The notes: a model not told the origin generated them from the sequence alone. DNA of 64,000 nt from Helicobacter sp. NHP19-012 (GCF_019703325.1 NZ_AP024819.1:434001-498000), one strand, 5' to 3'; shown: positions 21,442 to 31,423, counted from the stretch's first letter. Program-made: numbers and translations.

Positions 21442-22281
21442 CTATCCTTTATGCGTTGTTTTTAATGAAGCGTTGGTTTCTTGTAAAATCAATAAATCTT
21501 GCACTAAAGGCAAAAGAGCGGACACGGCGATCATGTTTGGACCATCGCTCAAAGCCTCTTTGGGGTTTGTGTGGGTTTCCATAAAAAACCCATCCACGCC
21601 TACAACCGCACTCGCCTTAGCCAAATAAGGCACAAATGCGCTCTCTCCCCCACTCTTGCCATTTGCCCCCCCGGGCATTTGCACGCTGTGGGTCGCGTCA
21701 AAAATCACGGGCGCAAAGGTGCGCATGACCACCAAAGAGCGCATATCCACAACTAAATTCCCATACCCAAAGCTCGCCCCCCTTTCACATAAATAAATCC
21801 CATGTTCTAAGCACGCTTGGTAAGTGGCTTTTTCATGTTTGTTTTTAGCCCGCATGTTTAGGGCTTTTAAGGCGCTGTATTGCATGTCTTTTGGGTGCAT
21901 GAATTGCCCCTTTTTGATATTCAGCGCGCTCTTGGTCTTAGCCGCCGCCACGATTAAATCCGTTTGCCGGCACAAAAAAGCGGGGATTTGCAAGACATCG
22001 GCCACCTCAGCCACCGGGGCGGCTTGCGTGCTTTCGTGGATGTCGGTGAGGATTTTATAGCCAAATTTGGATTTAATGCGATCGAGCATAGCCAAGCCCT
22101 TTTGTAGCCCGGGACCGCGGTAACTCTCTAGACTTGTGCGGTTGGCTTTATCAAAGCTGGCTTTAAAGTAAAAATCCACTTTAGGGTCTAGGGCTAGGGG
22201 GTGGAGTTTGTGGGCGATTTCCTCTAAAACCTCCATGCTCTCAATCACGCACGGACCGACGATTAAAACACTTTTTGGCAA
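21442..22281 (-). CDS. kdsA: 3-deoxy-D-manno-octulosonate 8-phosphate synthase
   Basis: 279 residues from a TTG at 22281 ([15 protein letters not shown]) preceded by AAAGG. The frame is open further upstream, but that would overlap the divergent pyrF promoter and start. KdsA condenses PEP with arabinose-5-phosphate to make KDO-8-phosphate for lipopolysaccharide. Motifs [15 protein letters not shown] and [11 protein letters not shown] are present. Confidence 0.93.
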   Translation of the reverse strand: MPKSVLIVGPCVIESMEVLEEIAHKLHPLALDPKVDFYFKASFDKANRTSLESYRGPGLQKGLAMLDRIKSKFGYKILTDIHESTQAAPVAEVADVLQIPAFLCRQTDLIVAAAKTKSALNIKKGQFMHPKDMQYSALKALNMRAKNKHEKATYQACLEHGIYLCERGASFGYGNLVVDMRSLVVMRTFAPVIFDATHSVQMPGGANGKSGGESAFVPYLAKASAVVGVDGFFMETHTNPKEALSDGPNMIAVSALLPLVQDLLILQETNASLKTTHKG

Positions 22282-22302
22282 ATTTAACCTTTGTTTGGAG
22301 TG

Positions 22303-22311
22303 TGCTATAAT
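22303..22311 (+). promoter_or_regulatory. extended -10 promoter for pyrF-panC
   Basis: TGCTATAAT, a perfect TGn-TATAAT, lies about 36 bp before the pyrF ATG and just outside the preferred kdsA start. The same core is nearly palindromic, so it may also serve kdsA leftward. Confidence 0.65.
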
Positions 22312-22346
22312 AGCGTTTTGTCTTAATATTTGGCTGAAAGGGCGGT

Positions 22347-23039
22347 ATGCAACTTTGTTTAGCTTTGGACTTGGATTCCAAGCGGGCATGTTTAGACTTG
22401 CTAGAGAGCTTAAAGGGTTTTAAGTTGCTCGTAAAAGTGGGTTTGAGGGCGTTTGTGCGCGAGGGTCCTAGCTTCATTAAAGAAATCCAAAACATGGGCT
22501 TTAAAATTTTCTTGGATCTAAAACTACACGACATCCCAAACACCATGGCAAGTGCTGTCTTAGAATGCGCTCATTTGGGCGTGGAGCTCTTAACCTTGCA
22601 TGCTAGCAGTGGCGCGCCAGCCCTTTTGGCGGTCATGGAGCAAGTGCAGGGCTTGAAACAGCGCCCCAAAATCTTAGGCGTTACTCTGCTCACCAGCCTA
22701 GATGAAGCGCAATGCCAAAGCTTGTATAACGCCCCCTTAGAGCAACACGCCCTGCACTTAGCCAAGTTGTGCTATGAGAGCGGGCTTGATGGCGTGGTGT
22801 GCTCGGTGTTTGAGAGTTTAGTCATTAAAGAGGCGACAAACCCAAAATTTTTAACTCTAACCCCGGGGATACGCCCCAACTTGCAAGAAGTGCAGGATCA
22901 AAAGCGCGTGGGCTCGTTGCAAGACGCTAAAACAGCCAAGGCGGATTTTATCGTGATTGGACGCCCCATTTACCAAGCCAAAGACCCCAAAGAAACGACC
23001 GCCCAAATCTTAGAAAGCCTAGAACATGCAAATTTGTAA
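22347..23039 (+). CDS. pyrF: orotidine 5'-phosphate decarboxylase
   Basis: 230 residues, the final step of UMP synthesis. LALDLDS at the N-terminus and the catalytic [12 protein letters not shown] (the D-x-K-x-x-D-I motif, about residue 58-65) are diagnostic, followed by LTPGIRP and [11 protein letters not shown]. It is divergent from kdsA and overlaps panC by 14 bp. In H. pylori a carbonic anhydrase gene sits between kdsA and pyrF as I recall; it is missing here. Confidence 0.95.
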   Translation: MQLCLALDLDSKRACLDLLESLKGFKLLVKVGLRAFVREGPSFIKEIQNMGFKIFLDLKLHDIPNTMASAVLECAHLGVELLTLHASSGAPALLAVMEQVQGLKQRPKILGVTLLTSLDEAQCQSLYNAPLEQHALHLAKLCYESGLDGVVCSVFESLVIKEATNPKFLTLTPGIRPNLQEVQDQKRVGSLQDAKTAKADFIVIGRPIYQAKDPKETTAQILESLEHANL

Positions 23040-23838
23040 AACACCCGTAGATTTACAAGCCCTAAAGGCGCAAAACATCGGCTTTGTCCCCACAATGGGG
23101 GCGTTGCACGCAGGGCATTTAAGCCTCATTGAGCGCGCAAGGGCAGAAAATGATTTTGTCATCGTGTCTATCTTTGTCAATCCCACGCAATTTGGCGCAA
23201 ACGAGGACTTCAGCACCTACCCACACCCCCTAGAAAAGGACCTAGAGCTGTGCGCTAAGGCTGGGGTTGGCGCAGTTTTCACCCCACAAGCCGACAGCCT
23301 TTACCCCTTTAAAGAAGCCATTAGCTTAAACCCCCCAAAGGATTTATTGGGCTTTGAAGCGGACCTACGCCCCGGGCATTTTAATGGGGTCTTGCAAGTG
23401 GTTTTAAAACTCTTTAACCTCGTGCGCCCCACTAAAGCCTACTTCGGGCAAAAGGACGCCCAACAGCTTTTAATTATCCAGCGTATGGTGCAAGATTTAT
23501 TCTTGCCCGTTGAGATCGTGCCTTGCCCCATTTTGCGCGACTTTGACGGCTTGGCTTTAAGCTCACGCAATGTCTATTTAAGCCCAGAACAAAGGCAACT
23601 TGCCCTAAAAATCCCCAAAGCCCTAAACACGATCCACGAAGCCTACAAGGCGGGCATCACGCAAGGCACCAATCTTTTAGCTTTGGGACAAGAAATCCTA
23701 AGTCCCCTTGAGGTGCAGTATTTAAGCCTCGTTAATCGGCAACTTATACCCCTGGAACACATCGAACCTAACAACAGCCTAATTCTCGTGGCTGTGAGAG
23801 TCGGCACCACAAGACTTTTAGATAATTTATGGCTGTGA
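23026..23838 (+). CDS. panC: pantothenate synthetase
   Basis: 270 residues. It ligates pantoate and beta-alanine with ATP. The nucleotidyltransferase signature [17 protein letters not shown] (the HxGH motif), [22 protein letters not shown] and LSSRNVYLS are all intact. Overlaps the end of pyrF. Confidence 0.96.
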   Translation: MQICKTPVDLQALKAQNIGFVPTMGALHAGHLSLIERARAENDFVIVSIFVNPTQFGANEDFSTYPHPLEKDLELCAKAGVGAVFTPQADSLYPFKEAISLNPPKDLLGFEADLRPGHFNGVLQVVLKLFNLVRPTKAYFGQKDAQQLLIIQRMVQDLFLPVEIVPCPILRDFDGLALSSRNVYLSPEQRQLALKIPKALNTIHEAYKAGITQGTNLLALGQEILSPLEVQYLSLVNRQLIPLEHIEPNNSLILVAVRVGTTRLLDNLWL

Positions 23839-23839
23839 A

Positions 23840-24121
23840 ATGAAACGAGCGGATATAGACATTGTACTAGAAGTGCTTGAGGCGATCCAAGAACCCATAC
23901 CCTAAACACTTTGACCCGTATTGCCTACTACCAGTGGGAGATTTACCCCAAGACCATCCACCACGAAAAAAGCACAAAAAGCAAATAGGACATCAGGTGG
24001 ATCTACCCCGACATGGCGAGGGTGGGTTTTGCTTGCAAGTTATGAGATCGACAAACCCGAACGCTACGAACCCGAATTTGACCCCATCCCTAATTTCCAC
24101 ACCCTAGACTTTGGGTTGTAG
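23840..24121 (+). pseudogene. remnant of an unrecognised small gene
   Basis: After panC an ATG opens MKRADIDIVLEVLEAIQ, then stops. Protein-like text continues in other frames: LTRIAYYQWEIYPKTIHHEK, DIRWIYPDMARVGFA and SYEIDKPERYEPEFDPIPN, ending HTLDFGL with a TAG at 24119. Joined through several frameshifts this gives about 90 residues. Family not recognised. It could be an orphan gene decayed by small indels. Confidence 0.45.
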
Positions 24122-24136
24122 AAAGTGTTGTAGAGG

Positions 24137-24976
24137 CTAAAAATTATGGACATAGTTAATATAGGCAGCGATGTTGCGCTTTAAGGTGATCATTTGCGCC
24201 ATGCCCACACCATAAGCATCATATGCCCCTACATAGTAAGGATCGGCAATGATGGGGATGCGCACACCAAACTCTAAGCCCCTATGCTTCTTAAAATTAG
24301 CCCTAAGACCAACATTGACAATCAATTGCACGAAAGTGGGCATGGTTGCGGCAGCAGTCCCTTGATAGATTTGGTTAGTGCTTTGGGATCGTTGGGAAAA
24401 ATACTGATCCATTGTGGTGCATGTGGGCGTGCCTATGCCTAGATTATTTTGGTTTTGCCATAAGCAATTTCCGCTGTTATCATAACCCTTGCCCATAAAC
24501 CACGAACTTCCCCCTGCCATCACACCAAAGAGCATGCCAAAAGATTTAAAGTGGTTTGCCTTAGGGTTGTCATAAAAGTTTAAAAGCATGTCAAGCCCCA
24601 CACCATAGAAGAGATTTGCACTGGCTTGAGAGCTTGGAAGAGAAGGGGAGCTGCCGATGCCCTGCCCACTAAAAAATCCATAGAAGCGCATTCCAAAGCG
24701 TTTTTTCTTGCCAAAAAAATATTTATAACCGATCTGCAAATCTCCACCAAAAAGATTCCCACTTAAAAAGGTCTGTGCATTAGGGTTCGAGGAAAACAGC
24801 GCATTGACGAATGTTTGCGAGGAGGTTGTGAGTGTTGAACCCACTAAAGATTGACCTAAAAAATGCGAATACTGAAAGCCCAACCCCACAAATGCGCCGT
24901 TTTTTTCTGCACTCAAAGGGTTTAAAGAAAAAGCCGCAAAAAAGCCTAATAAGGCAACCTTTAGAAAGCGGAGCTT
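24137..24976 (-). pseudogene. outer membrane protein gene lacking a start codon
   Basis: The frame encodes a signal peptide (KLRFLKVALLGFFAAF, then SLNPLSA) and a mature barrel starting EKNGAFVGLGFQYSHFLG and ending RNIAAYINYVHNF, about 279 residues, like other Helicobacter outer membrane proteins. Where the initiator Met should be, directly before KLRF, the DNA reads TCA from the last TGACTGC unit of the adjoining repeat. No ATG, GTG or TTG occurs within the repeat or in frame just beyond it. A TTG at 24916 would miss the signal peptide. The gene therefore looks silent unless initiation is unusual. Confidence 0.7.
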
Positions 24977-25137
24977 TGACTGCTGACTGCTGACTGCTGA
25001 CTGCTGACTGCTGACTGCTGACTGCTGACTGCTGACTGCTGACTGCTGACTGCTGACTGCTGACTGCTGACTGCTGACTGCTGACTGCTGACTGCTGACT
25101 GCTGACTGCTGACTGCTGACTGCTGACTGCTGACTGC
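24977..25137. repeat. heptanucleotide microsatellite (TGACTGC) x 23
   Basis: 161 bp made of exactly 23 uninterrupted copies of TGACTGC. On the minus strand it reads GCAGTCA and is free of stop codons in every frame (coding A-V-S-S-Q-Q-S cyclically). It lies between an extended -10 box and the signal peptide of the outer membrane protein gene. Perfect copies imply recent expansion or ongoing slippage. It is not a CRISPR: there are no spacers. Confidence 0.97.
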
Positions 25138-25373
25138 GTATTATATCAAAAAATCCTTTATGAAAGCGAAATAAAATGAAACTAAAGTAAACGGAAAAAT
25201 TTTATCAAATTTGTTTTAAACAATCAAGGACCTTAAGTCCAAGGATTTTAAAATGGTCTTGTTAGAAAAAACACACCATCTTTGATGAGTCGCCTTCGCG
25301 CCCACGCTGTGTAGGTTAAAGTGCGGTTGAGCGCACTACATCATTAAAAAGCGTTCCCACCCATCCATTTTTT
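25138..25373. other. intergenic region between the outer membrane protein repeat and the co-chaperone gene
   Basis: Apart from the -10 box at 25140-25148, I see AT-rich DNA and a small imperfect inverted repeat, AAGGACCTTAAGTCCAAGG, at about 25226-25244. No gene is supported. Confidence 0.5.
25140..25148 (-). promoter_or_regulatory. extended -10 promoter reading into the heptamer repeat
   Basis: Minus-strand TGATATAAT is a perfect TGn-TATAAT, preceded by a T6 tract. The expected transcription start falls within the first repeat unit, so the whole repeat would be the 5' leader of the outer membrane protein transcript. Confidence 0.65.
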
Positions 25374-25880
25374 TTAAGAACTTTTCATTAAATCCAACAA
25401 CACATCTTTGTTGAAGCTTGGGGTGTTGAGTGTGGGGGGTTTTTTGAAAACCTGCTTTTGGCTCACGCTCTCTTGGATTGTGTTTAGGGCTTGCTTGATT
25501 TGCTCTAGACTCTCTTGCAACGCCGCTTTTAAATCCGCCCCTTGTGATAGCAAGTCTAAAGGGCTTGGGGCGTTTAGCTTAAGCATACTTTCGCCCAAAT
25601 TAATGCTAAGGGTGCTGTTGAACAAGGCTTTACCCATGAATTGCGCCTTTTGCACCAACTCTTGCACGCTCTCAGCATTTAAGGTTTCTAACTTTAGGAT
25701 TTTTTGGCAGGCGATTTGCAGGCTTTGCAACGCCCCGATACCCTCGTTAATCCCCTTGATTTCGTGGCTAAACTTCTCAATCTTATGTGTCTTGTGTTGG
25801 GTGTCTAAAATCTCCAAAGACTGCGTGTCGATCGCCCCCAAGTGTTTTTGGAGAGCCTGTAAAATGTCCTGTTTTAACAT
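25374..25880 (-). CDS. HP1076-like flagellar co-chaperone
   Basis: 168 residues from the ATG at 25880 (MLKQDILQALQKHLG), chosen because AAGG lies six to seven bases before it. The protein is helical and Gln/Leu-rich with no signal or membrane segment. Divergent from csd4, it holds the place of HP1076, a protein reported to bind the flagellin chaperone FliS. I infer the same role from position, size and helical character rather than a motif. Confidence 0.6.
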   Translation of the reverse strand: MLKQDILQALQKHLGAIDTQSLEILDTQHKTHKIEKFSHEIKGINEGIGALQSLQIACQKILKLETLNAESVQELVQKAQFMGKALFNSTLSINLGESMLKLNAPSPLDLLSQGADLKAALQESLEQIKQALNTIQESVSQKQVFKKPPTLNTPSFNKDVLLDLMKSS

Positions 25881-25978
25881 ATCCATCCTTTGTTGCAAGA
25901 TACAATACACAAGCATTTTTTATTCCTTAACACTTGGAGAGTTTTGGGTATAATGGCGCACTTTAGGTAGGATTGTTG

Positions 25979-27274
25979 ATGAGATCTATTTTAATTTTAT
26001 TGTTGCTTGTATGTGTATCTTTAAACGCCGCCTCTATCCAGGTCGTTAAGAAAGAAAGTGCCAAGTCCGCTCCCACCTTGCTTTTAATGGGGGGCATTCA
26101 AGGCGATGAGCCCGGGGGGTTTAATGCCACAGACATTTTCTTAATGCACTACAAGATTTTATCCGGGAGTGTGTGGGTGGTGCCCGTGCTAAACCGCTAC
26201 TCCATGCTTAGAAACCATAGAGGCGTGTATGGGGATTTAAACCGCAAATTCGCTTATTTAAGCCGCAAAGACCCCGAATACCCCTTAATCCAATCCATTA
26301 AGAAAATCATCACCGCCAAAGAGGTGAGTGCAATTTTACACTTGCACGATGGCAGTGGGTTTTACCGCCCTCGCTATGAAAGCCCTCTTTTAAATCCTAG
26401 GCGTTGGGGCAACTCATCTATTATAGACCAAGACGAACTGCCTGCGGTGCGCTTTGGGCATTTAAAACAGGTGTCGCAGGGCATTATCGCCAACATCAAT
26501 AAGTCTTTATTAAAGCCCTTGCACCGTTACTACATCCGCAACACCCACACCGCACGGGGCAATGTAGAAATGGAGAAAGCCCTAACCTATTTTGCCATTA
26601 AGCATAAAAAGCCTGCGTTTGCCAACGAGGCGAGCAAAGAATTGCCCTTGCCCTCACGGGTGTATTACCACTTGCTCGCCATTGAGGGGCTTTTAAAAGA
26701 GTTAGGCATTAAATACAGCAAGGATTTTAATTTAAGCCCTGAGAACCTTTACAAACTCATCAATGACCCAAGTCTAAGCGTGGTGCTCAATAACAACACC
26801 ATCTTGCCCCTTTATGGCTTGCGCAACCATTTAAACTTTTTCCCTCTTCCCAAGAACACCCCCATAGAGCAAATCCCCTTAAACTCTAAAAGCTATATTT
26901 TGGGCTTACTCCCCCGTCAAAAGCAAGTGTGGCTCAAATACGGCAATAAATTAATGACCCGCTTACACCCCCTATACCTACCCTTCGATCACAGCCTAAA
27001 GAGCGTCAAGCTAGAAATTGATGGCAAATTAGAGCAGAGCGCACCCGCTCGTATCATAGAGGTGCATAAATCCTTTAAAGTCTTGGTAAAAGAGGGCTAT
27101 CGGGTAAATGTCATCGGTTACACCCACAATGGGGCGAGCGATGAAGCAGGCTTTACTATCCGCTACAAAGACCTAGACAAACGCTTTTCCATAGACGCTA
27201 AGGGACGGATTTACCGCATTGAGTTTTACAAAAACCAAGCTTTTAGCGGCATGGTGTTGGCGCGCTTTTTATGA
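25979..27274 (+). CDS. csd4: D,L-carboxypeptidase Csd4 (helical cell shape)
   Basis: About 431 residues from the ATG at 25979 (MRSILILLLLVCVSLNA, a signal peptide) with AGGAT upstream. M14-family zinc carboxypeptidase: GGIQGDEPGG (about residue 39-48) gives zinc and activity residues and LHLHDGSGFY (about 120-129) supplies the third ligand. Csd4 trims muropeptide tripeptides to dipeptides in the periplasm, which gives H. pylori its helical twist. Its stop overlaps the next gene (ATGA). Confidence 0.92.
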   Translation: MRSILILLLLVCVSLNAASIQVVKKESAKSAPTLLLMGGIQGDEPGGFNATDIFLMHYKILSGSVWVVPVLNRYSMLRNHRGVYGDLNRKFAYLSRKDPEYPLIQSIKKIITAKEVSAILHLHDGSGFYRPRYESPLLNPRRWGNSSIIDQDELPAVRFGHLKQVSQGIIANINKSLLKPLHRYYIRNTHTARGNVEMEKALTYFAIKHKKPAFANEASKELPLPSRVYYHLLAIEGLLKELGIKYSKDFNLSPENLYKLINDPSLSVVLNNNTILPLYGLRNHLNFFPLPKNTPIEQIPLNSKSYILGLLPRQKQVWLKYGNKLMTRLHPLYLPFDHSLKSVKLEIDGKLEQSAPARIIEVHKSFKVLVKEGYRVNVIGYTHNGASDEAGFTIRYKDLDKRFSIDAKGRIYRIEFYKNQAFSGMVLARFL

Positions 27275-27954
27275 GTCTTGCCTTTTGTATCCTTAAAGCA
27301 TTAAAAGCCTTAAAACTCATAGACAACGCCCCGCCCCTATGGTGGCCAAATGCCGGGAGCGTTGAGGTTGTGCTAGGTGCAATCCTCACACAGCGCACCA
27401 AATTTAGCAACGCTAAAAAGAGTTTAGAGCAACTCAAAAGCATAGGACTTTTAGATCAAGATCCCAACAAGAGCCTAAAAAATCTAGCCCACACCCCCCT
27501 CGCCACGCTTGCCCCCCTCATTGCCCCTAGTGGGTTTTACAACCAAAAGGCACGACATTTAAACGCCCTTAGCCAAAATATCCTCAAGGATTTCAACAGC
27601 TTTGAAACCTTCAAAGCTGAGGTGAACCGTGAGTGGCTGTTAGCCCAAAAGGGGGTGGGTTTTGAGAGTGCGGATAGCATTTTAAATTACGCCTGCTTGC
27701 GCCCCGTATTTGTCGTGGACACTTACACCTACAAACTCTTAGCCACTCTAGGCATGGAGATTGAGGACTACCACGCCCTGCAAAAGTTTTTCACCAAAGG
27801 GCTAGAACAGGATCTGCCCCAAGTTTTAGCGCTTTATGAGAACAAACTAGATCTAGCGGGCATTTACGCAAGGTTGCATGGCAAGATTGTGGCTTGCATG
27901 CAAGGAAAAATTGCGCTTAAACCCCATTTAGCAAATTTAGCAGATTATCTTTAG
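27271..27954 (+). CDS. magIII: 3-methyladenine DNA glycosylase MagIII (endonuclease III superfamily)
   Basis: 227 residues. Helix-hairpin-helix glycosylase: LGAILTQRTKFSNAKKSLEQL, PSGFYNQKARHL, the hairpin LAQKGVGFESADSILNYA with a Lys, and VVDTYTYKLL with the catalytic Asp. No C-terminal four-Cys iron-sulfur motif, as expected for MagIII rather than Nth. It removes alkylated purines. Translationally coupled to csd4 by a 4-bp overlap. Confidence 0.88.
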   Translation: MSLAFCILKALKALKLIDNAPPLWWPNAGSVEVVLGAILTQRTKFSNAKKSLEQLKSIGLLDQDPNKSLKNLAHTPLATLAPLIAPSGFYNQKARHLNALSQNILKDFNSFETFKAEVNREWLLAQKGVGFESADSILNYACLRPVFVVDTYTYKLLATLGMEIEDYHALQKFFTKGLEQDLPQVLALYENKLDLAGIYARLHGKIVACMQGKIALKPHLANLADYL

Positions 27955-28066
27955 CAGTAGCATTTCTTGGATAAATGCGGTGGCGATTTGGCTTATTTGG
28001 TGTACTTGGTAGATGTGCAGAATAGGAGGGTGGAGCTAAAGGTCGGCACAAAGGCAGAGGGCTGGA

Positions 28067-28367
28067 ATGAAAAAAGGCGAGCTTGAAGTAGGCGGAGTTA
28101 TTGCATGCCCCCACGCAGGGGTTAGCCACATAAGACGAGAATCCTACCTCTGCATAGACTACCAAGATGATATATGTTTATGTGGGGGCAAAGAAGTCAT
28201 TAAAGGAAGGGAGCGGCGTGGGGCTTTGTGAGCTTGCCCGTCAAGACTTGGACTATATCTTAAAGGGCGTGGATAAAATCAAGGTTATTAGTCCACACGC
28301 AGGCGAAGTTACAATCTATTACACCGCTAAAGAGGGCTTAGACGCGCCCAAATACAAGGGGCTTTAA
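28067..28367 (+). pseudogene. frameshifted unknown gene
   Basis: An ATG at 28067 reads MKKGELEVGGVIACPHAGVS and continues through HIRRESYLCIDYQDD; the likely continuation is in the next frame from 28167 (IYVYVGAKKSLKEGSGVG and DLDYILKGVDKIKVISPHAG) to a stop at 28367. One indel near 28165 joins them to about 100 residues. The duplicated phrases VIACPHAG and VISPHAG are curious. Upstream, 27960-28066 has another protein-like frame (GGDLAYLVYLVDVQNRR) that may belong to it. Family not recognised. It marks the left edge of the accessory island. Confidence 0.45.
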
Positions 28368-28810
28368 CCCATTTTTTAACCTTTCTTGATTTCTTGATGT
28401 AGACATGCTTTGTATTCGTGTGTCTTTTGCAAGAAAAAGCCTCTAGGAATGTTTCTACGGATATAAGTGGTGGTTTTCAAAACACTTTATTTAGCTATTT
28501 TATGTAATAATTTCATCTACCTAACATGTTTCATTGTCTTTTAATACGAATTGTGGCGTAGGTTCTGCTCAACTACCGATGGTAGAAAGAGATGGCTGGC
28601 AGCTTTTGTCTGCACCCACTAAAACCACGCACAACTTTTAAGCTTTGGGTCGTTGTTATAAGCTTCGTAGCGGTCCTCATGGGTCTTTTTATTGTCGTTT
28701 TTATCAATGTAAAAGCCAGTCACAAGAAATACTGCCTCCCCTTTGTGCGCCCTTTGCAAAATCACCATAAAATCAAATCATAGAGCATAGGCACAGCCTT
28801 ATTTTCTTGG
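28368..28810. other. intergenic, no supported gene
   Basis: AT-rich sequence with a single short open frame (28592-28783, +) that has a hydrophobic core but no convincing ribosome site or family. Nothing else identified. Confidence 0.5.
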
Positions 28811-29068
28811 CTAAGTAGTAAAATAATTTGACATGGGGGTTTCGTGGTCTAAGATGGTTTGCCTAATCCATCCGATTCTGCAGGCTCTTTGTAGATCAAA
28901 TGCCCTTTTATTCTCTTTATTTCGCCTTGTGATTAAAATGCCAAAAGACCTATTCTTTTGGTTGGGGCGGCCTGGGGGTTGTAGGGGGTCAATGTAAAGG
29001 CGATTAGCAAGGTAAAGGGGTGTGTCTATAAAGTCTTACTTAAATTGTTGGTAGGCAGGCTCTACCAT
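28811..29068 (-). pseudogene. unrecognised gene remnant with internal stop
   Basis: Reading leftward from ATG 29068, MVEPAYQQFK is followed by an in-frame TAA and then 74 open codons beginning DFIDTPLYLANRLYIDPL and ending DHETPMSNYFTT. Composition is protein-like (aromatics, charged clusters, FDLQRACRIGWIRQTILDH). No family recognised. It directly follows the decayed DUF3800 gene and could be its operon partner. Confidence 0.35.
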
Positions 29069-29090
29069 CTTCTCTTCACAAGTACATATG

Positions 29091-29478
29091 CTAAAATCTA
29101 AAAGGAGGGATGTCATCGCGGGCTTTGTAGGCGATCGCCCCCTGTGAGTAGGTCAGTAAGCTAGATAAGTTGGGATTGGTGGGATTGGGCGGTGAAACAT
29201 TGGGCTCGGGTGGTGTTATTGTAGTGGTTACATAGCACCCTCTCTAACTCCCGCATCCGCACCGCATATTTTGAATCCTTGTAGTCTAGGTAAATTTTGA
29301 TGGCGGTTCGGGGTTCTATAAGGTTTCTCAATACATAATAAAACATTTTATAATAGAAAATATCTGGGTTGCTTTGGTTATAGTAGTCGTGGGCGAGCCT
29401 TTGTTTATCTGGGATTAAAATGGCTTGAAAGCGTAGATGGACACTAGAAAAGAAAAACTCTAGCAAGGCATTATAAAA
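29091..29478 (-). pseudogene. DUF3800 protein, 3' part split off by an IS607-type insertion
   Basis: Beginning at the element's left edge the frame reads FYNALLEFFFSSVHLRFQ and continues through AIKIYLDYKDSKYAVRM, matching the middle of DUF3800 proteins. A further frameshift leads to LLTDLLTGAIAYKARDD, the usual C-terminal D-L-x-x-G-A-I motif, stopping at 29091. DUF3800 proteins are RNase-H-like, often near mobile or defence genes, with unproven function. The N-terminal half is at 31516-31717. Confidence 0.7.
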
Positions 29479-29512
29479 CCGTTCTTACAAACCTATAAAA
29501 CCGCATAAAATC

Positions 29513-30798
29513 CTATAAAATCCTATCAATAGAAAAAAATTTTAAAGATTGCGGTTTTTGTTGTATTCCTGTTTCTACCATGCTGGTTACTAAGCCATTT
29601 TTTGCAAAATCGCTCAGTAGAGCCGTCATGTCCGCAGGCGTTAATTCAGTGGGAACTCCACTTACTAAATGCCTCACTAGATTGACACTTGCGTTAAAAT
29701 CTCTATCGACCACAACACCGCAAACACCGCACTTATAAACTCTATCGTTTAGTGTTAAGTCCGCCTTTTATTGCCACAGCTAGAGCAGGTTTTAGAGCTC
29801 GGGTAAAAGGCATCGGCTCTTAAAATTTTCCGCCCATAATACTTTGCCTTATACTCTAAGAGCGTGTTAAAGGCGGAGATGCTGACATCGCTCAAAGCTT
29901 TAGCTAGTTTAGAGTTTTTAAGCATATTTTTGACTTTTAAACTCTCTAAACAAAGGGTTTTAGCGTGCCGCACTAGGGCGGTGCTCAGTTTGTGTAAAAA
30001 GTTATTACGGGTGTTGGCTATACGGGTATGCAATCGATTCAGCCGCAAGCTGGCTTTAAGAAAATTAGCGGACTTCTTAATCCCGTCATTCTTGGTTTTC
30101 GAATGCCGTTTTTGCTAAGTTGTCTGCTAAGTCTTTTGAGCCGTCTTGCGAGCCTATTTAAGGGCTTGGGGGCGAAAATCTGTAAGCCATTAGATAGACT
30201 AGCAAAAGCCTTTATTCCTGTGTCAATACCTAGAGTGTGGTTGTTTGCTATGGGCTTATGGGTGCGGTGAAACTCCTCTTGTGGTGTCTGTTTGGATTGA
30301 AACATAGAATTTATTGCCTCTTTGCGTGATGGTCGCCCCATTAACTTTACCTTTAAAGCGTAGTTTTTCGGTCATTTTGATTTTAGGCAAGTTGGGGATT
30401 TTAAGATAGTCTTTTGTGCTGCCTTGAATGATTTTTATTTGGTCGCCCCCAATGTAAAAGCTCCCCTGATATTCTCTTTTGCGTTTAAAACGGGGGTAAC
30501 TGACTTTGCCCAATTTTAAATCTTTAAAGAACTTTTGAAACGCTAGGTTTAAATGGTTAAAGGGCTGTGCTGTAGCGTATTTGGACACTTCATAGACAAA
30601 GGGGTAATGCGTCTTTTTAAGGGTGTTGAACTCTTTCTTTAGGGCAAAATGGTTAGATTTTATGCCCTTTTGGTAATTTTCTTTCCACTTCGCCAAGCCC
30701 CAGTTATAGGCAAGTCTTGCACAGCCAAAGGCTTTTTTAAAGTGTGTTTGGGCTTTGTTGTTGGGTTGTAATTCAATCTTGTGGGTCAGCTGTAACAT
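29513..30798 (-). pseudogene. tnpB: tnpB (RuvC-like RNA-guided nuclease), degraded, IS607 copy 1
   Basis: Pieces in order: residues MLQLTHKIELQPNNKAQTHF to VSIQTDTT (30256-30798), a second frame from 30341 (HTLGIDTGIKAFASLSNG, the first RuvC Asp), a third from 30048 to 29755 with YPSSKTCSSCGN, and a fourth from 29713 (VDRDFNASVNLVRHL, the last RuvC Asp). At least three frameshifts separate them. TnpB proteins use an element-derived guide RNA to cut DNA and favour element retention; this copy cannot make a full-length enzyme. Confidence 0.85.
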
Positions 30799-31423
30799 TG
30801 TTTTCTACCACTTCTTGCATTTGCTCTAAAAGCTGCTTGTTTTTCTTTGAACGAGCACCATAAAGTCTAGCTGAGAACACCGTAATGATTTCTAACACAT
30901 CTTTGGCTAACTCTTCTTCGAAACGGACATTTTCATCGCCTTGATTAATGATAATTACCTCCACGCCTTTAGCCTCGCAAATGGCAAACACTAGCTCCGC
31001 TCCAAAACGCAATAAGCGGTCTTTATGGGTCAAAACAAGCCTTTTTACTTGGCTCTCTAGGATAAGGTTAAGAAGTTTAGTTAATCCCTTTTTGTAGTAA
31101 TTCATCCCAGAGCCTAAGTCCTGTATCACTTCGTAATTAAAGCCCAGTTTCGAACAATACAGCTCCAAAACCTGCACTTGGCGGATTAAATCCTCTTTTT
31201 GGTCGGCACTAGAAACACGGGCATAGGCGATGGTCTTGCGGTTATCGTTATGAAAAACAATGTTTTTGTTGATATTTTTAAGGCTCTCTAGCTTGTATCT
31301 CCGCTCCCCACCTTTTGTGTAATTGTCGGGTTTTAGTAAGCCTCTTTTCTCCCAGTTTCTCAAAGTTTGGATACTGACACCTAAAACCTTACTTGCTTGA
31401 CCTATGGATAGCAAATTATTCAT
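30773..31423 (-). CDS. tnpA: IS607-type serine recombinase (TnpA)
   Basis: 216 residues, apparently intact. The N-terminal MerR-like helix-turn-helix (LLSIGQASKVLGVSIQTLRNW) precedes a resolvase domain with AYARVSSADQKEDLIRQV, where the first Ser after Arg-Val is the catalytic nucleophile (about residue 71), then LVLTHKDRLLRFG. IS607 recombinases act as tetramers and insert with little site choice. It overlaps the tnpB start. Since it is full-length, copy 1 could still move or drive copy 2. Confidence 0.92.
   Translation of the reverse strand: MNNLLSIGQASKVLGVSIQTLRNWEKRGLLKPDNYTKGGERRYKLESLKNINKNIVFHNDNRKTIAYARVSSADQKEDLIRQVQVLELYCSKLGFNYEVIQDLGSGMNYYKKGLTKLLNLILESQVKRLVLTHKDRLLRFGAELVFAICEAKGVEVIIINQGDENVRFEEELAKDVLEIITVFSARLYGARSKKNKQLLEQMQEVVENNVTADPQD

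Noticed and set aside
22282..22389. Longer kdsA start at 22389
   Set aside because: It would cover the pyrF start and promoter, and the extra residues are not KdsA-like.
23877..24107. 76-codon plus-strand ORF after panC
   Set aside because: Pro/His/Lys-biased text typical of a wrong frame; the other two frames carry the more protein-like pieces of the remnant.
24977..25137. Possible CRISPR array
   Set aside because: The 7-bp units are contiguous with no spacers, and no cas genes are near; it is a microsatellite.
28592..28783. 63-codon plus-strand ORF with a hydrophobic stretch
   Set aside because: No ribosome site, no family resemblance, and it lies in AT-rich decayed DNA; chance ORF is more likely.
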